From Myxococcales bacterium (lineage in GTDB: Bacteria; Myxococcota_A; Polyangia; Polyangiales; Polyangiaceae), in contig JAEUKE010000117.1 in assembly GCA_016794345.1 (NCBI GenBank), forward strand, positions 62,001 through 126,000: a stretch of 64,000 nt of DNA, given 5' to 3'. Below the pieces are notes generated by a model. It was not told the origin of the DNA. It saw only the letters and a list, made by a program, of their open reading frames with translations, and did not search any database. Shown here in pieces: positions 45,045 to 53,648 of the stretch (position 1 is the first letter of the stretch; the number at the start of each line of letters is the position of its first letter). A program made the translations under genes and the position numbers.

Positions 45045-46496
45045 TCACGGCATCGTCAGGTCGACCATGCCCATCATCCCGGCGTCGGCGTGGTCCAGGA
45101 TGTGGCAGTGGAACATCCACATCCCAGGGCGCGCGTCGTAGCGAACCGCGAAGCGCAAGGTGCCTCGCTCGGGCACGTCCGCCGTGTCGCGCCACTCGAC
45201 CGGCTGGACGAAGGCGCCGGACTCGTCGAGCGGCTGGAAGAAGAAGCCATGCAGATGGAACGGGTGTGCCCAGTCCATCTCGTTGTGGACGGTCCACACC
45301 TGCGTCTCCCCGACCTCCGCCACGAACGGCTCGGCCTGAGCAAACGGGACGTCGTTGATGCCGAGCTCGAGCGTGCCGTCCGGCGCTTCGCCTTGCGTGA
45401 GGCGCACGTCGACCGTGGTGGCCCCCGTGAGATCGAGCGGCTCGACACCCCCGCCGAGGACGGGCAACGCGTCGACCTCCGCCCGGTCGCCTTCGATCGC
45501 CACGTCCACGAGGCTCGCGGGATCGCGGAACTCGATCGATCCGTAGCCGCGGTCGTACGGGACCCAGGTGAGCGTGGTCACCTCGCCGGGTGCGCCGTTC
45601 GGCGTGACGACGACGTCCGTGCGCGAGCCCGGCAACACGAGCAGCTGATCGGTCGCGACGGGCTCCGCGTAGAGCCCCGTCTCGCCGCCGATCCGCTCGA
45701 ACGAGTGGCCCGGGAGCGTGAGCAGGAAATAGCGGCTGCGCGCCGCGTTCACGATCCGCCAGCGCTGGCGGAGCCCGTTTCGCGCGCGCAACGTCGGCCG
45801 CACCTTGCCGTTGACGAGCATCGCCCCACCTTCGCGCCCGAAGAGCGTCCCCAGATCGCCGCCCTGATCCTGGGGCAAGATCGCGCCCGTCGCTTCGTCG
45901 ATCGCCATGTCGCTCAGGACCATGACGACTTCGTCACCTAGCCCTTCGGGCTCCGGCGTGGCCGGGTCGACGAGGAGGGCGCCGTACAGGCCGTAGCCGA
46001 GCTGCGCCGCGCTGTTCTCGTGCGGGTGGTACCAGAAGAGCCCCGGGTCGGGGACGACGAACTCGTAGTCGAAGCGGCCGCCCGGCTCGACCGGGTCCTG
46101 CGTGTGCGGGGGCGAGCCGTCCATCGCGTTGGGGAGCCGCACGCCGTGCCAGTGCACGCTCGTCGGCTCGGGGAGCGAGTTCACGAAGTGCACCACGAGC
46201 CGATCGCCGGCCTTCAGCCGGAGGAGCGGCCCCGGGAGGCTGCCGCCGTACGTCCACACCGGCGTCTTCCGGCCGGGCAGGACCTCGATCTCGATCACCT
46301 TCGCCTCGAGCGTCACCTCGAGCACGGCCTCGTCGGGGCTCTCGTCGGGGAGCGTGGCGAGCGCGAGCGCGTCCGCGAAGCCGTCGGGCTGGCGCGGGGA
46401 CGGGGCCTGAGCCTCCTCTTCGCACGAAGCGCTGGCGAGGAGCAGCGCGGCGAGCGCGAGACCGCGCGACGCAGCGCGCACGAAACCTTGAAGCAC
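45045..46496 (-). CDS. Multicopper oxidase, lipoprotein-anchored
   Basis: 483 residues in three cupredoxin domains. All four copper-ligand motifs are present: TSVHWHG near residue 115, WYHPHENSAAQ near 157, HPFHLHG near 425 and HCHILDHADAGMMG near 465 (type 1 Cys-His with a downstream Met). The signal LALAALLLASASCEEE has lipobox SASC, so it is probably attached to the outer membrane or periplasmic side. A Tat motif is not evident. Likely substrates are cuprous ion, manganese or phenolics; a Met-rich CueO-like loop is absent. The start is GTG, with TATAGT 6 nt upstream. Confidence 0.93.
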   Translation of the reverse strand: MLQGFVRAASRGLALAALLLASASCEEEAQAPSPRQPDGFADALALATLPDESPDEAVLEVTLEAKVIEIEVLPGRKTPVWTYGGSLPGPLLRLKAGDRLVVHFVNSLPEPTSVHWHGVRLPNAMDGSPPHTQDPVEPGGRFDYEFVVPDPGLFWYHPHENSAAQLGYGLYGALLVDPATPEPEGLGDEVVMVLSDMAIDEATGAILPQDQGGDLGTLFGREGGAMLVNGKVRPTLRARNGLRQRWRIVNAARSRYFLLTLPGHSFERIGGETGLYAEPVATDQLLVLPGSRTDVVVTPNGAPGEVTTLTWVPYDRGYGSIEFRDPASLVDVAIEGDRAEVDALPVLGGGVEPLDLTGATTVDVRLTQGEAPDGTLELGINDVPFAQAEPFVAEVGETQVWTVHNEMDWAHPFHLHGFFFQPLDESGAFVQPVEWRDTADVPERGTLRFAVRYDARPGMWMFHCHILDHADAGMMGMVDLTMP

Positions 46497-46502
46497 GGCG
46501 TG

Positions 46503-46508
46503 ACTATA
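46503..46508 (-). promoter_or_regulatory. -10 hexamer TATAGT before the multicopper oxidase gene
   Basis: Minus-strand TATAGT preceded by GC ends 6 nt before GTG 46496, which places the transcription start at the codon. Confidence 0.55.
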
Positions 46509-46581
46509 GCGCTCGGGCCCACCGCCCGCACGCGTCGGCTCGACACCCGACGCGTCGCGGGCTACGTCGCACGCGCTCGAG

Positions 46582-49500
46582 ATGACGCAGGGTCACTTCG
46601 GCAACCTCCTCCCCCACGACGGCCGCACGATCGTGCGGCCGCGCGACGTCGCTGCCGCGGTGCTCGCCGACTCGCGCCTCGTCCACGCCTCGGGGAGCGC
46701 AGGCTCCGCGCCCGCGTTCGTCGCGCGCGAGCTGATCCGCGGAGGCAACAAGGTGCTCTGGGTCGCGCCGGACTCCGACGCGGCCCTGCGCGCCGTCGCG
46801 GACCTCACCTTCGTGCTCGAGCGCTCGCAGCTCCCAGGCAAGGTGGTGCTCTATCCGGCCGCGGAGACGAGCCCGTACGCGGACGTGAACCCCGACCGCC
46901 GCGCCGCGCAGCTGAGGCTCTCGGCCCTCGCTCACCTCGCGTGCGGTTGGCCCCTCGCCGGGCTCGTCGTGGCAGCCCCTGCGCTCGTGCGCCGCGTCGT
47001 CCCACCGGACGCGATCGACTCGTTTGGTGAGGTCGTGCGCGTCGACCAGGATCTGGATCGCGACGCGTTCGCTCGCCGGCTCGTCGAGGCCGGCTACGTA
47101 CGGGCCGCGCTCGTCGAGGACCCGGCCACGTTTGCGGTGCGCGGAGCGCTCGTCGACGTCTGGCCGCCTTCGTCCGAAAGGCCCGTGCGCATCGAGCTGC
47201 TCGGGGACGCCGTGCTCGGGCTCAAGACGTTCGACCCCGAGTCGCAGCGCACGCTCACCACCGTCTCCGAGGTCTACGTCGGGCTCGCGCGTGAAGCGCC
47301 GCTGACGCCCCAGACCGTGTCGCGGGCGCGCGAGATGGTCCGCGCCCTCTGCGACGCCCGCGACATGCCGAGCGGCAAGGCCCGCGCGCTGGTGGAGGAC
47401 GTCTCGTCGGGGCGCTCGTTCTTCGGCGCCGACGCCTTCTTGCCCGCGTTCCTCGAGCTGGAGCCGCTCTCCACCTACCTGCCCGAGGACATGATCGTGC
47501 TCCTCGAAGATCCGCCGCTCGTGACGCGCTCCGTTCGCGACGAGCTCGAGCGCGCGTCTCACGACGCCGCGCTGCACGAGAGCGGGCCGCGCTTTCCGCT
47601 CGAGTCGTTCTACGTCACCGAAGAAGACGCCGCGCTCGCCCTCGGCAAGCGCAGGACCGTCTGCCTGCACCGCACGGCCGCGCTCGGCGGGGTCGCCGAG
47701 GCGACCGGGCTCGAGGCCTTCGAGTGCGTGCCGACGGAGGCCCCCACGCTCTCGGCCCACGACCAGGCCGATCTCGAGCGCGCCATGCGGTCGAACCGGC
47801 ACGACAAGGGCAAGGCGCAGGCGCTCGATCCGCTCGTCTCCCGCGTCGCCGCGTGGATGGAAGAAGGGCTCGGGGTCCAGATCGTCGCCCGCACCGCGAC
47901 CCAGGTGGAGCGCATCACGACGCTGCTCGGGCACCGCGGCATCCCGGTCCGTGTCGAGCTCGGCGAACGAACGCCCGATGCGCAGCCGCACGCGTCCGCC
48001 GATCCCGAGCCGGGCGAGGTCGTCGCCGCGGCGGGCTCGCTCTCGCGCGGCGTCGTGTTGCCCGCCGAACGCGTGGTCCTCGTCACCGAGGAGGAGATCT
48101 TCGGCGCGCGGACGACGCGCGGGTCGCGGGCGCGGGGCAAGACCGCCTCGAGCGCGAGCAAGGCCAAGGCCTTCGTCGACGACCTGCGGAGCCTCTCGGT
48201 CGGCGACTTCGTCGTGCACGAGGACCACGGCGTGGGCCGGTACCTCGGCCTGGTCCACCGCGAGGTCGATCACACCCGGATCGATCTCTGCGCGATCGAA
48301 TACGCCGGCGGCGACAAGCTCTACCTGCCCGTCTATCGCCTGAACCAGCTGCAGAAGTTCGCAGGTGGAGAGGGCGCGCCGAAGCTCGACCGGCTCGGCG
48401 GCCAGACGTTCGCCAAGACGAAGGCGCGCGCCCAGCGCGAGGTGCGGAAGATGGCGGACGAGCTCCTGCGGCTCTACGCCGAGCGCCGCCGCGCCACCCG
48501 CGAGCCGCTCGGCCCCGCCGACGACGAATACCGCGCGTTCGAGGCCACCTTCCCCTTCGAGGAGACCCCCGACCAAGCCCGCGCCATCGCCGACGTCGAA
48601 GGCGACCTCGAGAAGCCCTCGCCGATGGATCGGCTCGTCTGCGGCGACGTCGGCTTCGGCAAGACCGAGGTCGCCATCCGCGCGGCCTTCCGCGTTGCCT
48701 CTTCGGGCAGGCAGGTCGCCGTCCTCTGCCCGACCACCGTCCTGGCCCAGCAGCACTACCTCTCGTTCGTCGCGCGGATGCAGAGCTACCCCGTCACGGT
48801 GGCCGCGCTCTCGAGGTTCCAGTCGAAGGCCGAACAAGACGACGTGACGAGGCGCGCGAAGGCCGGCCTGTGCGACGTCGTCGTCGGCACGCACCGCCTC
48901 CTCTCGAAGGACGTGCATTTCAAGAAGCTCGGCCTGCTCGTCGTCGACGAGGAGCAGCGCTTCGGGGTGACACACAAGGAGCGCATCAAGCAGCTCCGCG
49001 CCAACGTCGACGTCCTCACCCTGTCCGCGACCCCCATCCCACGGACGCTGCAGATGGCCATCACCGGCCTTCGTGACATGTCCGTCATCACGACGCCTCC
49101 CGTGGATCGCCGCGCCATCCGCACGCTCGTCACCCGTCCCGACCCGTCCATCCTGCGGGAGGCCGTCACGCGGGAGCTCGACCGTGGCGGCCAGGTCTTC
49201 TACGTCTACAACCGCGTCGAGGGCCTCTACGAGCGCGCCGCGCGCCTGGCCGAGCTCTGCCCGGGCGCGCGCATCGCGGTCGCGCACGGACAGATGGGCG
49301 AGGCCGCGCTCGAGCGCACCATGATCGACTTCGTGGAGGGCCGCTTCGACGTCCTCTGCGCCACCGCGATCATCGAGAGCGGGCTGGACATCCCGCGAGC
49401 GAACACGATCATCATCGACCGCGCGGACATGTTCGGGCTGTCGCAGCTCTACCAGCTCCGCGGCAGGGTCGGCCGCTCTCGCGAGCGCGCGTATTGTTAC

Positions 49501-50202
49501 CTGGTGGTTCCGCCCCAGAGCGAGCTCTCCGACGAGGCCCGCGCGCGCATCGAGGCGCTCGAGCGGCACACCGAGCTCGGCGCGGGCTTCCAGATCGCCT
49601 CGCTCGATCTCGAGCTCCGGGGCGCCGGGGACCTGCTCGGCGCCGAGCAGAGCGGCACCGTGGCGTCCGTCGGGTTCGAGCTCTTCTGCCGCATGCTCGA
49701 CGAGGCGGTCCACGAGCTCTCGGGCGAGCCCGTGCGCCACGAGATCGACCCCGAGCTGAGCGTCGACGAAGAGGCCCTGTTGCCGGAGGACTACGTCGAG
49801 GACGTCGGCGTCCGGCTCTCGCTCTACAAACGGCTCGCCTCTGCGTCTGGCGAGGGAGAGATCGACGAGATCGCGATCGAGATGGAGGACCGCTTCGGGC
49901 CTCCGCCGGAGGCCGCGCGCCGGCTCGTCCGCCTGATGCGGCTGAAGACCGAGCTCCGCGCGATCCGCGCGCTCGGCTGCGAGGCGACGAAGAAGAGCGC
50001 CACGCTGCACCTGTCGGAGGACACGCCCATCGATCCGGAGAAGGTCCTCGCGCTCGTGCACAAGAAGCGATCGCCCTGGAAGCTCTCGCCGGACATGCGG
50101 ATCACCCGTCGCATCGAGGAGGGTGATCCGGTCAAGGGCGGGCTCGACGCCGCCGACCTGGTCCTCTCCGAGCTCGCGCGTTGTCTCAAGCAGGCGGTTT
50201 GA
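46582..50202 (+). CDS. mfd: Transcription-repair coupling factor Mfd
   Basis: 1206 residues, within family range. It releases RNA polymerase stalled at DNA lesions and recruits UvrA. Domains in order: UvrB-like N-terminal region (DVNPDRRAAQLRLSALAHL), RNA polymerase interaction domain (SVGDFVVHEDHGVGRYLGLV), and the translocase. The translocase has Walker A CGDVGFGKTEVAIRAAF near residue 690, DEEQ in LLVVDEEQRFGV, SATPIPRTLQM, and IIESGLDIPRANTIIIDRAD with QLRGRVGRS. The TRCF C-terminal domain comes last. All helicase motifs look intact. The gene stands alone, divergent from the multicopper oxidase. Confidence 0.97.
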   Translation: MTQGHFGNLLPHDGRTIVRPRDVAAAVLADSRLVHASGSAGSAPAFVARELIRGGNKVLWVAPDSDAALRAVADLTFVLERSQLPGKVVLYPAAETSPYADVNPDRRAAQLRLSALAHLACGWPLAGLVVAAPALVRRVVPPDAIDSFGEVVRVDQDLDRDAFARRLVEAGYVRAALVEDPATFAVRGALVDVWPPSSERPVRIELLGDAVLGLKTFDPESQRTLTTVSEVYVGLAREAPLTPQTVSRAREMVRALCDARDMPSGKARALVEDVSSGRSFFGADAFLPAFLELEPLSTYLPEDMIVLLEDPPLVTRSVRDELERASHDAALHESGPRFPLESFYVTEEDAALALGKRRTVCLHRTAALGGVAEATGLEAFECVPTEAPTLSAHDQADLERAMRSNRHDKGKAQALDPLVSRVAAWMEEGLGVQIVARTATQVERITTLLGHRGIPVRVELGERTPDAQPHASADPEPGEVVAAAGSLSRGVVLPAERVVLVTEEEIFGARTTRGSRARGKTASSASKAKAFVDDLRSLSVGDFVVHEDHGVGRYLGLVHREVDHTRIDLCAIEYAGGDKLYLPVYRLNQLQKFAGGEGAPKLDRLGGQTFAKTKARAQREVRKMADELLRLYAERRRATREPLGPADDEYRAFEATFPFEETPDQARAIADVEGDLEKPSPMDRLVCGDVGFGKTEVAIRAAFRVASSGRQVAVLCPTTVLAQQHYLSFVARMQSYPVTVAALSRFQSKAEQDDVTRRAKAGLCDVVVGTHRLLSKDVHFKKLGLLVVDEEQRFGVTHKERIKQLRANVDVLTLSATPIPRTLQMAITGLRDMSVITTPPVDRRAIRTLVTRPDPSILREAVTRELDRGGQVFYVYNRVEGLYERAARLAELCPGARIAVAHGQMGEAALERTMIDFVEGRFDVLCATAIIESGLDIPRANTIIIDRADMFGLSQLYQLRGRVGRSRERAYCYLVVPPQSELSDEARARIEALERHTELGAGFQIASLDLELRGAGDLLGAEQSGTVASVGFELFCRMLDEAVHELSGEPVRHEIDPELSVDEEALLPEDYVEDVGVRLSLYKRLASASGEGEIDEIAIEMEDRFGPPPEAARRLVRLMRLKTELRAIRALGCEATKKSATLHLSEDTPIDPEKVLALVHKKRSPWKLSPDMRITRRIEEGDPVKGGLDAADLVLSELARCLKQAV

Positions 50203-50408
50203 CGCGCAACCGATGCGCGCGCGCAACAGACGCGCGCGCAACGCGGCGATCTTTGCGCGGTACGTTGCGAAGCGTCGCTCGAAGGCGTCGCCTGTTTTGG
50301 CGTCACCGACGTGAAACCTCCTTGCTCGACCGACAGCACGGGTTAGCCTTCGAGACCGAGCGGGCGAGGGCGCCCGGCCTTGGGCTCCTTCCTCGAGAGG
50401 TTCTGCAT

Positions 50409-51749
50409 TTGAGCTCGTTCCTCCCTGCCTCGCTCCTCCACGGCTTGCTCGCGATGGCCGCGCTCGCCTCCTCCGGCTGCATGGGCATGATCGCCGCCGA
50501 GCCCGAGACCCCCGAGACGCTCGGACCTCGGCCCGTCGGCGTGACGACGATGCGAGTCGAAGACGACGCGCGCGACCGAAAGCTCACGGTGGAGGTGTGG
50601 TACCCGGCAGCCGAGCGCAGCGCTGCCGAGCCCACCGTCTACAGCGTCGAGGCGATCGGCACGACCGTGGCGCGGCTCAAGTCGGCCGCCGGCACCCACC
50701 GCGACGCTGCACCCTCTCGAGAGGAGGGCCCTCGTCCTGTCGTCTTGCTGAGCCACGGCGCGGGCTCCACGCGCTACGGCAACGCGTCGCTGGCCGAGGT
50801 TCTCGCCAGCCACGGGTACATCGTCGCCGCGCCCGATCACGTCGGCCACACGATGAGCAGCCACGTCTTCGGGATCGACAACACGGAGCGCGCGCAGAGC
50901 GCGTTCGATCGCCCGATCGATCTGTCTCGTGTGCTCGACGCCCTCGAGGAGCGCTCGCGTGGGAGCAAGTTCGTCCTCAAGGGGCTCGTCGACACGAACC
51001 GCGTCGCCGTCGCCGGCCACTCCTTCGGCGGCGCGGCGGCCCTCGGCATGATCGGCGCGCGCTTCGACGCCGACCGTCAGGCTCGCGAGTGCAAGAAGAA
51101 CGACGCGGACCGTCGCTGCGCCGCCGTCCCCGTTTTCGGCCCCGGCCAATACCGGTACCGCGACCCGCGCATCGGCGCGGCGCTCCTCATCACGCCGGCC
51201 GGCTTCGATCTCTATCGCGCGGACGGCATCGCCGAGGTGGACGCGCCCGCGCTCGTCGTCGGGGCGGAGCGCGACACGACGACCCCGTACCTCGAGTACT
51301 CGAAGCCCATCTACGAGTCGCTGAAGGCCCCTCATTACCTCCTGGATCTGGAGCAGGCCGGGCACCTGACCGCGACGGACGTCTGCGAGATCGTCGACTC
51401 CGTCGGCTTCCCCGCCAAGATGGGCGGCGACCCGCGCGCGGAGGATGGGTGTGGCGGGCGCTACCTGTCCCACAAGGCCGCGCTCGACCGCGTGGCCAGC
51501 GCGGCGCTACCCTTCCTCGACTTGCACCTCAATCACCGCGTCGCCGCCGAGAAGGAGCTCGCCCTCGCGCTGGGCCTGCCGACTGCCGAGCCGGTCCGTG
51601 TGGCTTCGGCGCAGCCCGCGAGACCGCTCGCGCTCTCGCTCGACGCGCCGCAGGCCTCGACCGACGCCACACGAACGCGCGCCAAGACGGGGCTCGAGCT
51701 CGAGGCCAAGCGGCGGCTCTCCCCCGCTCCGGTCGAGGAGCGCCGGTAG
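50409..51749 (+). CDS. Secreted alpha/beta hydrolase (PAF-acetylhydrolase/dienelactone hydrolase-like lipoprotein)
   Basis: 446 residues from TTG 50409, chosen because it gives a full lipoprotein signal (LPASLLHGLLAMAALASSGC) and is preceded by CGAGAGG. An ATG at 50454 would leave almost no signal. The hydrolase core has RPVVLLSHGAGSTRYGNASL (oxyanion region), nucleophile elbow GHSFGGAAALG with Ser near residue 203, an acid in VVGAERDTTTPY and a His in LEQAGHLTATD. A Cys-containing segment (DVCEIV ... GCGGRY) lies near the C-terminus, then an Ala/Pro tail. Substrate is unknown; short-chain esters or PAF-like lipids are typical. It is followed 6 bp later by another lipoprotein gene. Confidence 0.85.
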   Translation: MSSFLPASLLHGLLAMAALASSGCMGMIAAEPETPETLGPRPVGVTTMRVEDDARDRKLTVEVWYPAAERSAAEPTVYSVEAIGTTVARLKSAAGTHRDAAPSREEGPRPVVLLSHGAGSTRYGNASLAEVLASHGYIVAAPDHVGHTMSSHVFGIDNTERAQSAFDRPIDLSRVLDALEERSRGSKFVLKGLVDTNRVAVAGHSFGGAAALGMIGARFDADRQARECKKNDADRRCAAVPVFGPGQYRYRDPRIGAALLITPAGFDLYRADGIAEVDAPALVVGAERDTTTPYLEYSKPIYESLKAPHYLLDLEQAGHLTATDVCEIVDSVGFPAKMGGDPRAEDGCGGRYLSHKAALDRVASAALPFLDLHLNHRVAAEKELALALGLPTAEPVRVASAQPARPLALSLDAPQASTDATRTRAKTGLELEAKRRLSPAPVEERR

Positions 51750-51755
51750 GCCCGC

Positions 51756-52679
51756 ATGCGACGACAAGGGGGGGCAGCGCTCGCCTTCGCGCTGCTCGCG
51801 TCGTCTTGCTCGCCGGAGAGCGAAGCGCTCGGGAGCCCGGCACCGAGCACCGACGCCTCGATGTCCGCGCCGAGCGCGGCCCCACCGAGCGCGGCCGTCG
51901 TGGCGGCGCCGAGCGCGTCAGCGTCACCGGCGGATCCACGCCCGAGGTCCAAGCGCGGCCTGTGGATCTGGGAGTTCGGCAAGCGCGCGCCAAGCGCGGA
52001 GCGGGCCGCGGAGCTCGCGGCGTCCTGGAACGTCGGCCGCGTCTTCATCAAAGGCGGCAACGGCAACGAGCAGCGACGCTGGGCGGCCAACGCCGCCTCG
52101 GCGAACCTCGAGCCGTTTTTCTCTCGTGGGATCGAGGTCTGGATCTTCGGCTACTTCTACGCGCCCGATGTGGCCGATGCGGACGGGCGCACGTGGGGCT
52201 CGCTGGAGGACCAGGTCGAGGCGACCCTGCGCACGGTCACCGACCGAGTCTCGGGCTTCGTCGTCGACGCGGAGCAAGAGTTCAAGGACCGACCGAAGGA
52301 AGCCGAGCGGCTCTGCAAGCTCCTGCGGGCGCGGCTCGGCAAGCGGTCGCTCGCCTACACGACGTACGGCTGGATCCGCCCCAATCGCGACTTCCCTTAC
52401 GCCACGTTCGACAGACACTGCGGCGACGCGTTCCTCCCGCAGGTCTATTACGCGTTCGGGTGGCCTGGAGGGCTCGAGGCCAGCCTCGATCGAATGGAGC
52501 GCGACATCGCCGACCTCGGCCTCACCGCACCCGTCTGGCCCATCCAGAGCAACGAGCGTGATCCGAGCGTCGCGGACCTCCAACGATTCTTCGATCGCGC
52601 CGGCCCCAACGCGAGCATCTTTCATTTCTTTCCCGAAGCCTCCGCGCAAACCGCGCGCCTCGCGCAAATTCGCTTCTGA
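51756..52679 (+). CDS. Lipoprotein with TIM-barrel-like domain, possible glycoside hydrolase
   Basis: 307 residues. The lipoprotein signal ends ALLASSCSPES (lipobox SSC). A Ser/Ala/Pro linker runs to residue ~65. The rest reads as a beta/alpha barrel: GLWIWEFGKR, VGRVFIKGGNGNEQ, IEVWIFGYFYAP, then RVSGFVVDAEQEFKDRP with an Asp/Glu pair at a strand end, and PQVYYAFGWPGGL followed by APVWPIQSNERDPS. This layout resembles GH25-like or other peptidoglycan/polysaccharide hydrolases, but I cannot name the family. It is probably co-transcribed with the preceding hydrolase (6-bp gap). Confidence 0.75.
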   Translation: MRRQGGAALAFALLASSCSPESEALGSPAPSTDASMSAPSAAPPSAAVVAAPSASASPADPRPRSKRGLWIWEFGKRAPSAERAAELAASWNVGRVFIKGGNGNEQRRWAANAASANLEPFFSRGIEVWIFGYFYAPDVADADGRTWGSLEDQVEATLRTVTDRVSGFVVDAEQEFKDRPKEAERLCKLLRARLGKRSLAYTTYGWIRPNRDFPYATFDRHCGDAFLPQVYYAFGWPGGLEASLDRMERDIADLGLTAPVWPIQSNERDPSVADLQRFFDRAGPNASIFHFFPEASAQTARLAQIRF

Positions 52680-52722
52680 GCCCTTCCTTCTCGAGTCTGT
52701 GGAGGACTCGGGCCGACCTTGC

Positions 52723-52728
52723 TAGAGT
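52723..52728 (+). promoter_or_regulatory. Extended -10 TGC-TAGAGT before the 52739 gene
   Basis: TAGAGT preceded by TTGC ends 10 nt before ATG 52739, the same layout as at 44671-44685. Confidence 0.45.
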
Positions 52729-52738
52729 CGCGCGCGCC

Positions 52739-53548
52739 ATGGCCACGGACGACAAGGACACGCAGGACGAGACCGACCGCACCTCGAAGCCGGAGGATGG
52801 CGAGCAGGCTGACGCCGAAGGCACCGAAGAGTCGTCGAGCGACAAAGACGCGGACGACGCGAAGGCCGACGCGACGAAAGCCGATGCGAACAAAGCCGAT
52901 GCGGCGGAGGCCGAGGAGAGCTCATCCGACGAAGGCGCCTCCGAGCCCGAGGAGAAGGCGGCGTCCGAGGGCGATGCGGCTCCGGAGCGCATGCGGCGCT
53001 CCCGTGCGCGGGGCGCCAAGCCCATCAGCCCGCCTCCTCCCGCGGCTTCGCTGGGTCGGAGCGTTGTGCTCTTCGTCGCGGTGTTCGTGACTCTCGCGGC
53101 CGGCTTCGCGTTCCTCTCGAGCAGCGACCCGTTCAGCGAGCGCAACGCGCCGCGCTGGCGCAAAGGCCAGAAGGTCCAGCTGAACATCACGCTCGATCCC
53201 CGCGACGACCTGAACCTCTCGTGCGCCTCGAAGTCGGTGGTCGAGGGCAAACGGTGTGAGTTCGAGGCAAAGAACCAGAAGTACTCCGGCGAGATGGACG
53301 ACAAGCAGATGCTCCGCCCGTACACCACGACGGACGGCGTCCAGTTCCTGGCGGCTGGCCTGTGGACTCAGCCGGATCTCGAGAAGGGCAAGCGCCCCCG
53401 CGATCGCTTCACGGTCGCCTGCACCTTCACCGTGGACGGGAGCGTCAGCTCCCCCGCCGTGCGGTGGAACCCGGCGGGAGCCTGGAACGAAAAGAACCAG
53501 AACTGGTTCGCCGGCAGCGTGAGCGACTGTAAGGTCCAGGCGGAGTAG
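52739..53548 (+). CDS. Membrane-anchored protein with highly acidic N-terminal region
   Basis: 269 residues. The first ~95 are strongly acidic, low-complexity and repetitive (ADATKADANKADAAEAEESS), then a basic patch RMRRSRARGAKPIS and one membrane span at ~102-122 (RSVVLFVAVFVTLAAGFAFL). The remaining ~145 residues would be extracytoplasmic and contain LNITLDPRDDLNLSCASKSV, CTFTVDG and a final DCKVQ, so probably one or two disulfides. No family recognised. The acidic cytoplasmic arm could bind basic partners; that is inference. Confidence 0.75.
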   Translation: MATDDKDTQDETDRTSKPEDGEQADAEGTEESSSDKDADDAKADATKADANKADAAEAEESSSDEGASEPEEKAASEGDAAPERMRRSRARGAKPISPPPPAASLGRSVVLFVAVFVTLAAGFAFLSSSDPFSERNAPRWRKGQKVQLNITLDPRDDLNLSCASKSVVEGKRCEFEAKNQKYSGEMDDKQMLRPYTTTDGVQFLAAGLWTQPDLEKGKRPRDRFTVACTFTVDGSVSSPAVRWNPAGAWNEKNQNWFAGSVSDCKVQAE

Positions 53549-53631
53549 TCCGAGCGTCCGCTCGGCGACGCACATCGATCTCCGCGCGAAAGGCCCCTCG
53601 AGCCTCTTACGCAGAGGAAGTTCGTGGCCGA

Positions 53632-53637
53632 TATACT
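53632..53637 (+). promoter_or_regulatory. -10 hexamer TATACT before the histidine kinase gene
   Basis: TATACT ends 11 nt before ATG 53649, predicting a leader of only about 5 nt. Confidence 0.5.
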
Positions 53638-53648
53638 AGCATACGCCC

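Noticed and set aside
46504..50241. 1245-codon minus-strand frame opposite mfd
   Set aside because: Shadow of mfd, which has every helicase motif.
50454..50456. ATG 50454 as start of the alpha/beta hydrolase
   Set aside because: It would cut the lipoprotein signal to a few residues; TTG 50409 has a ribosome binding site and a full signal.
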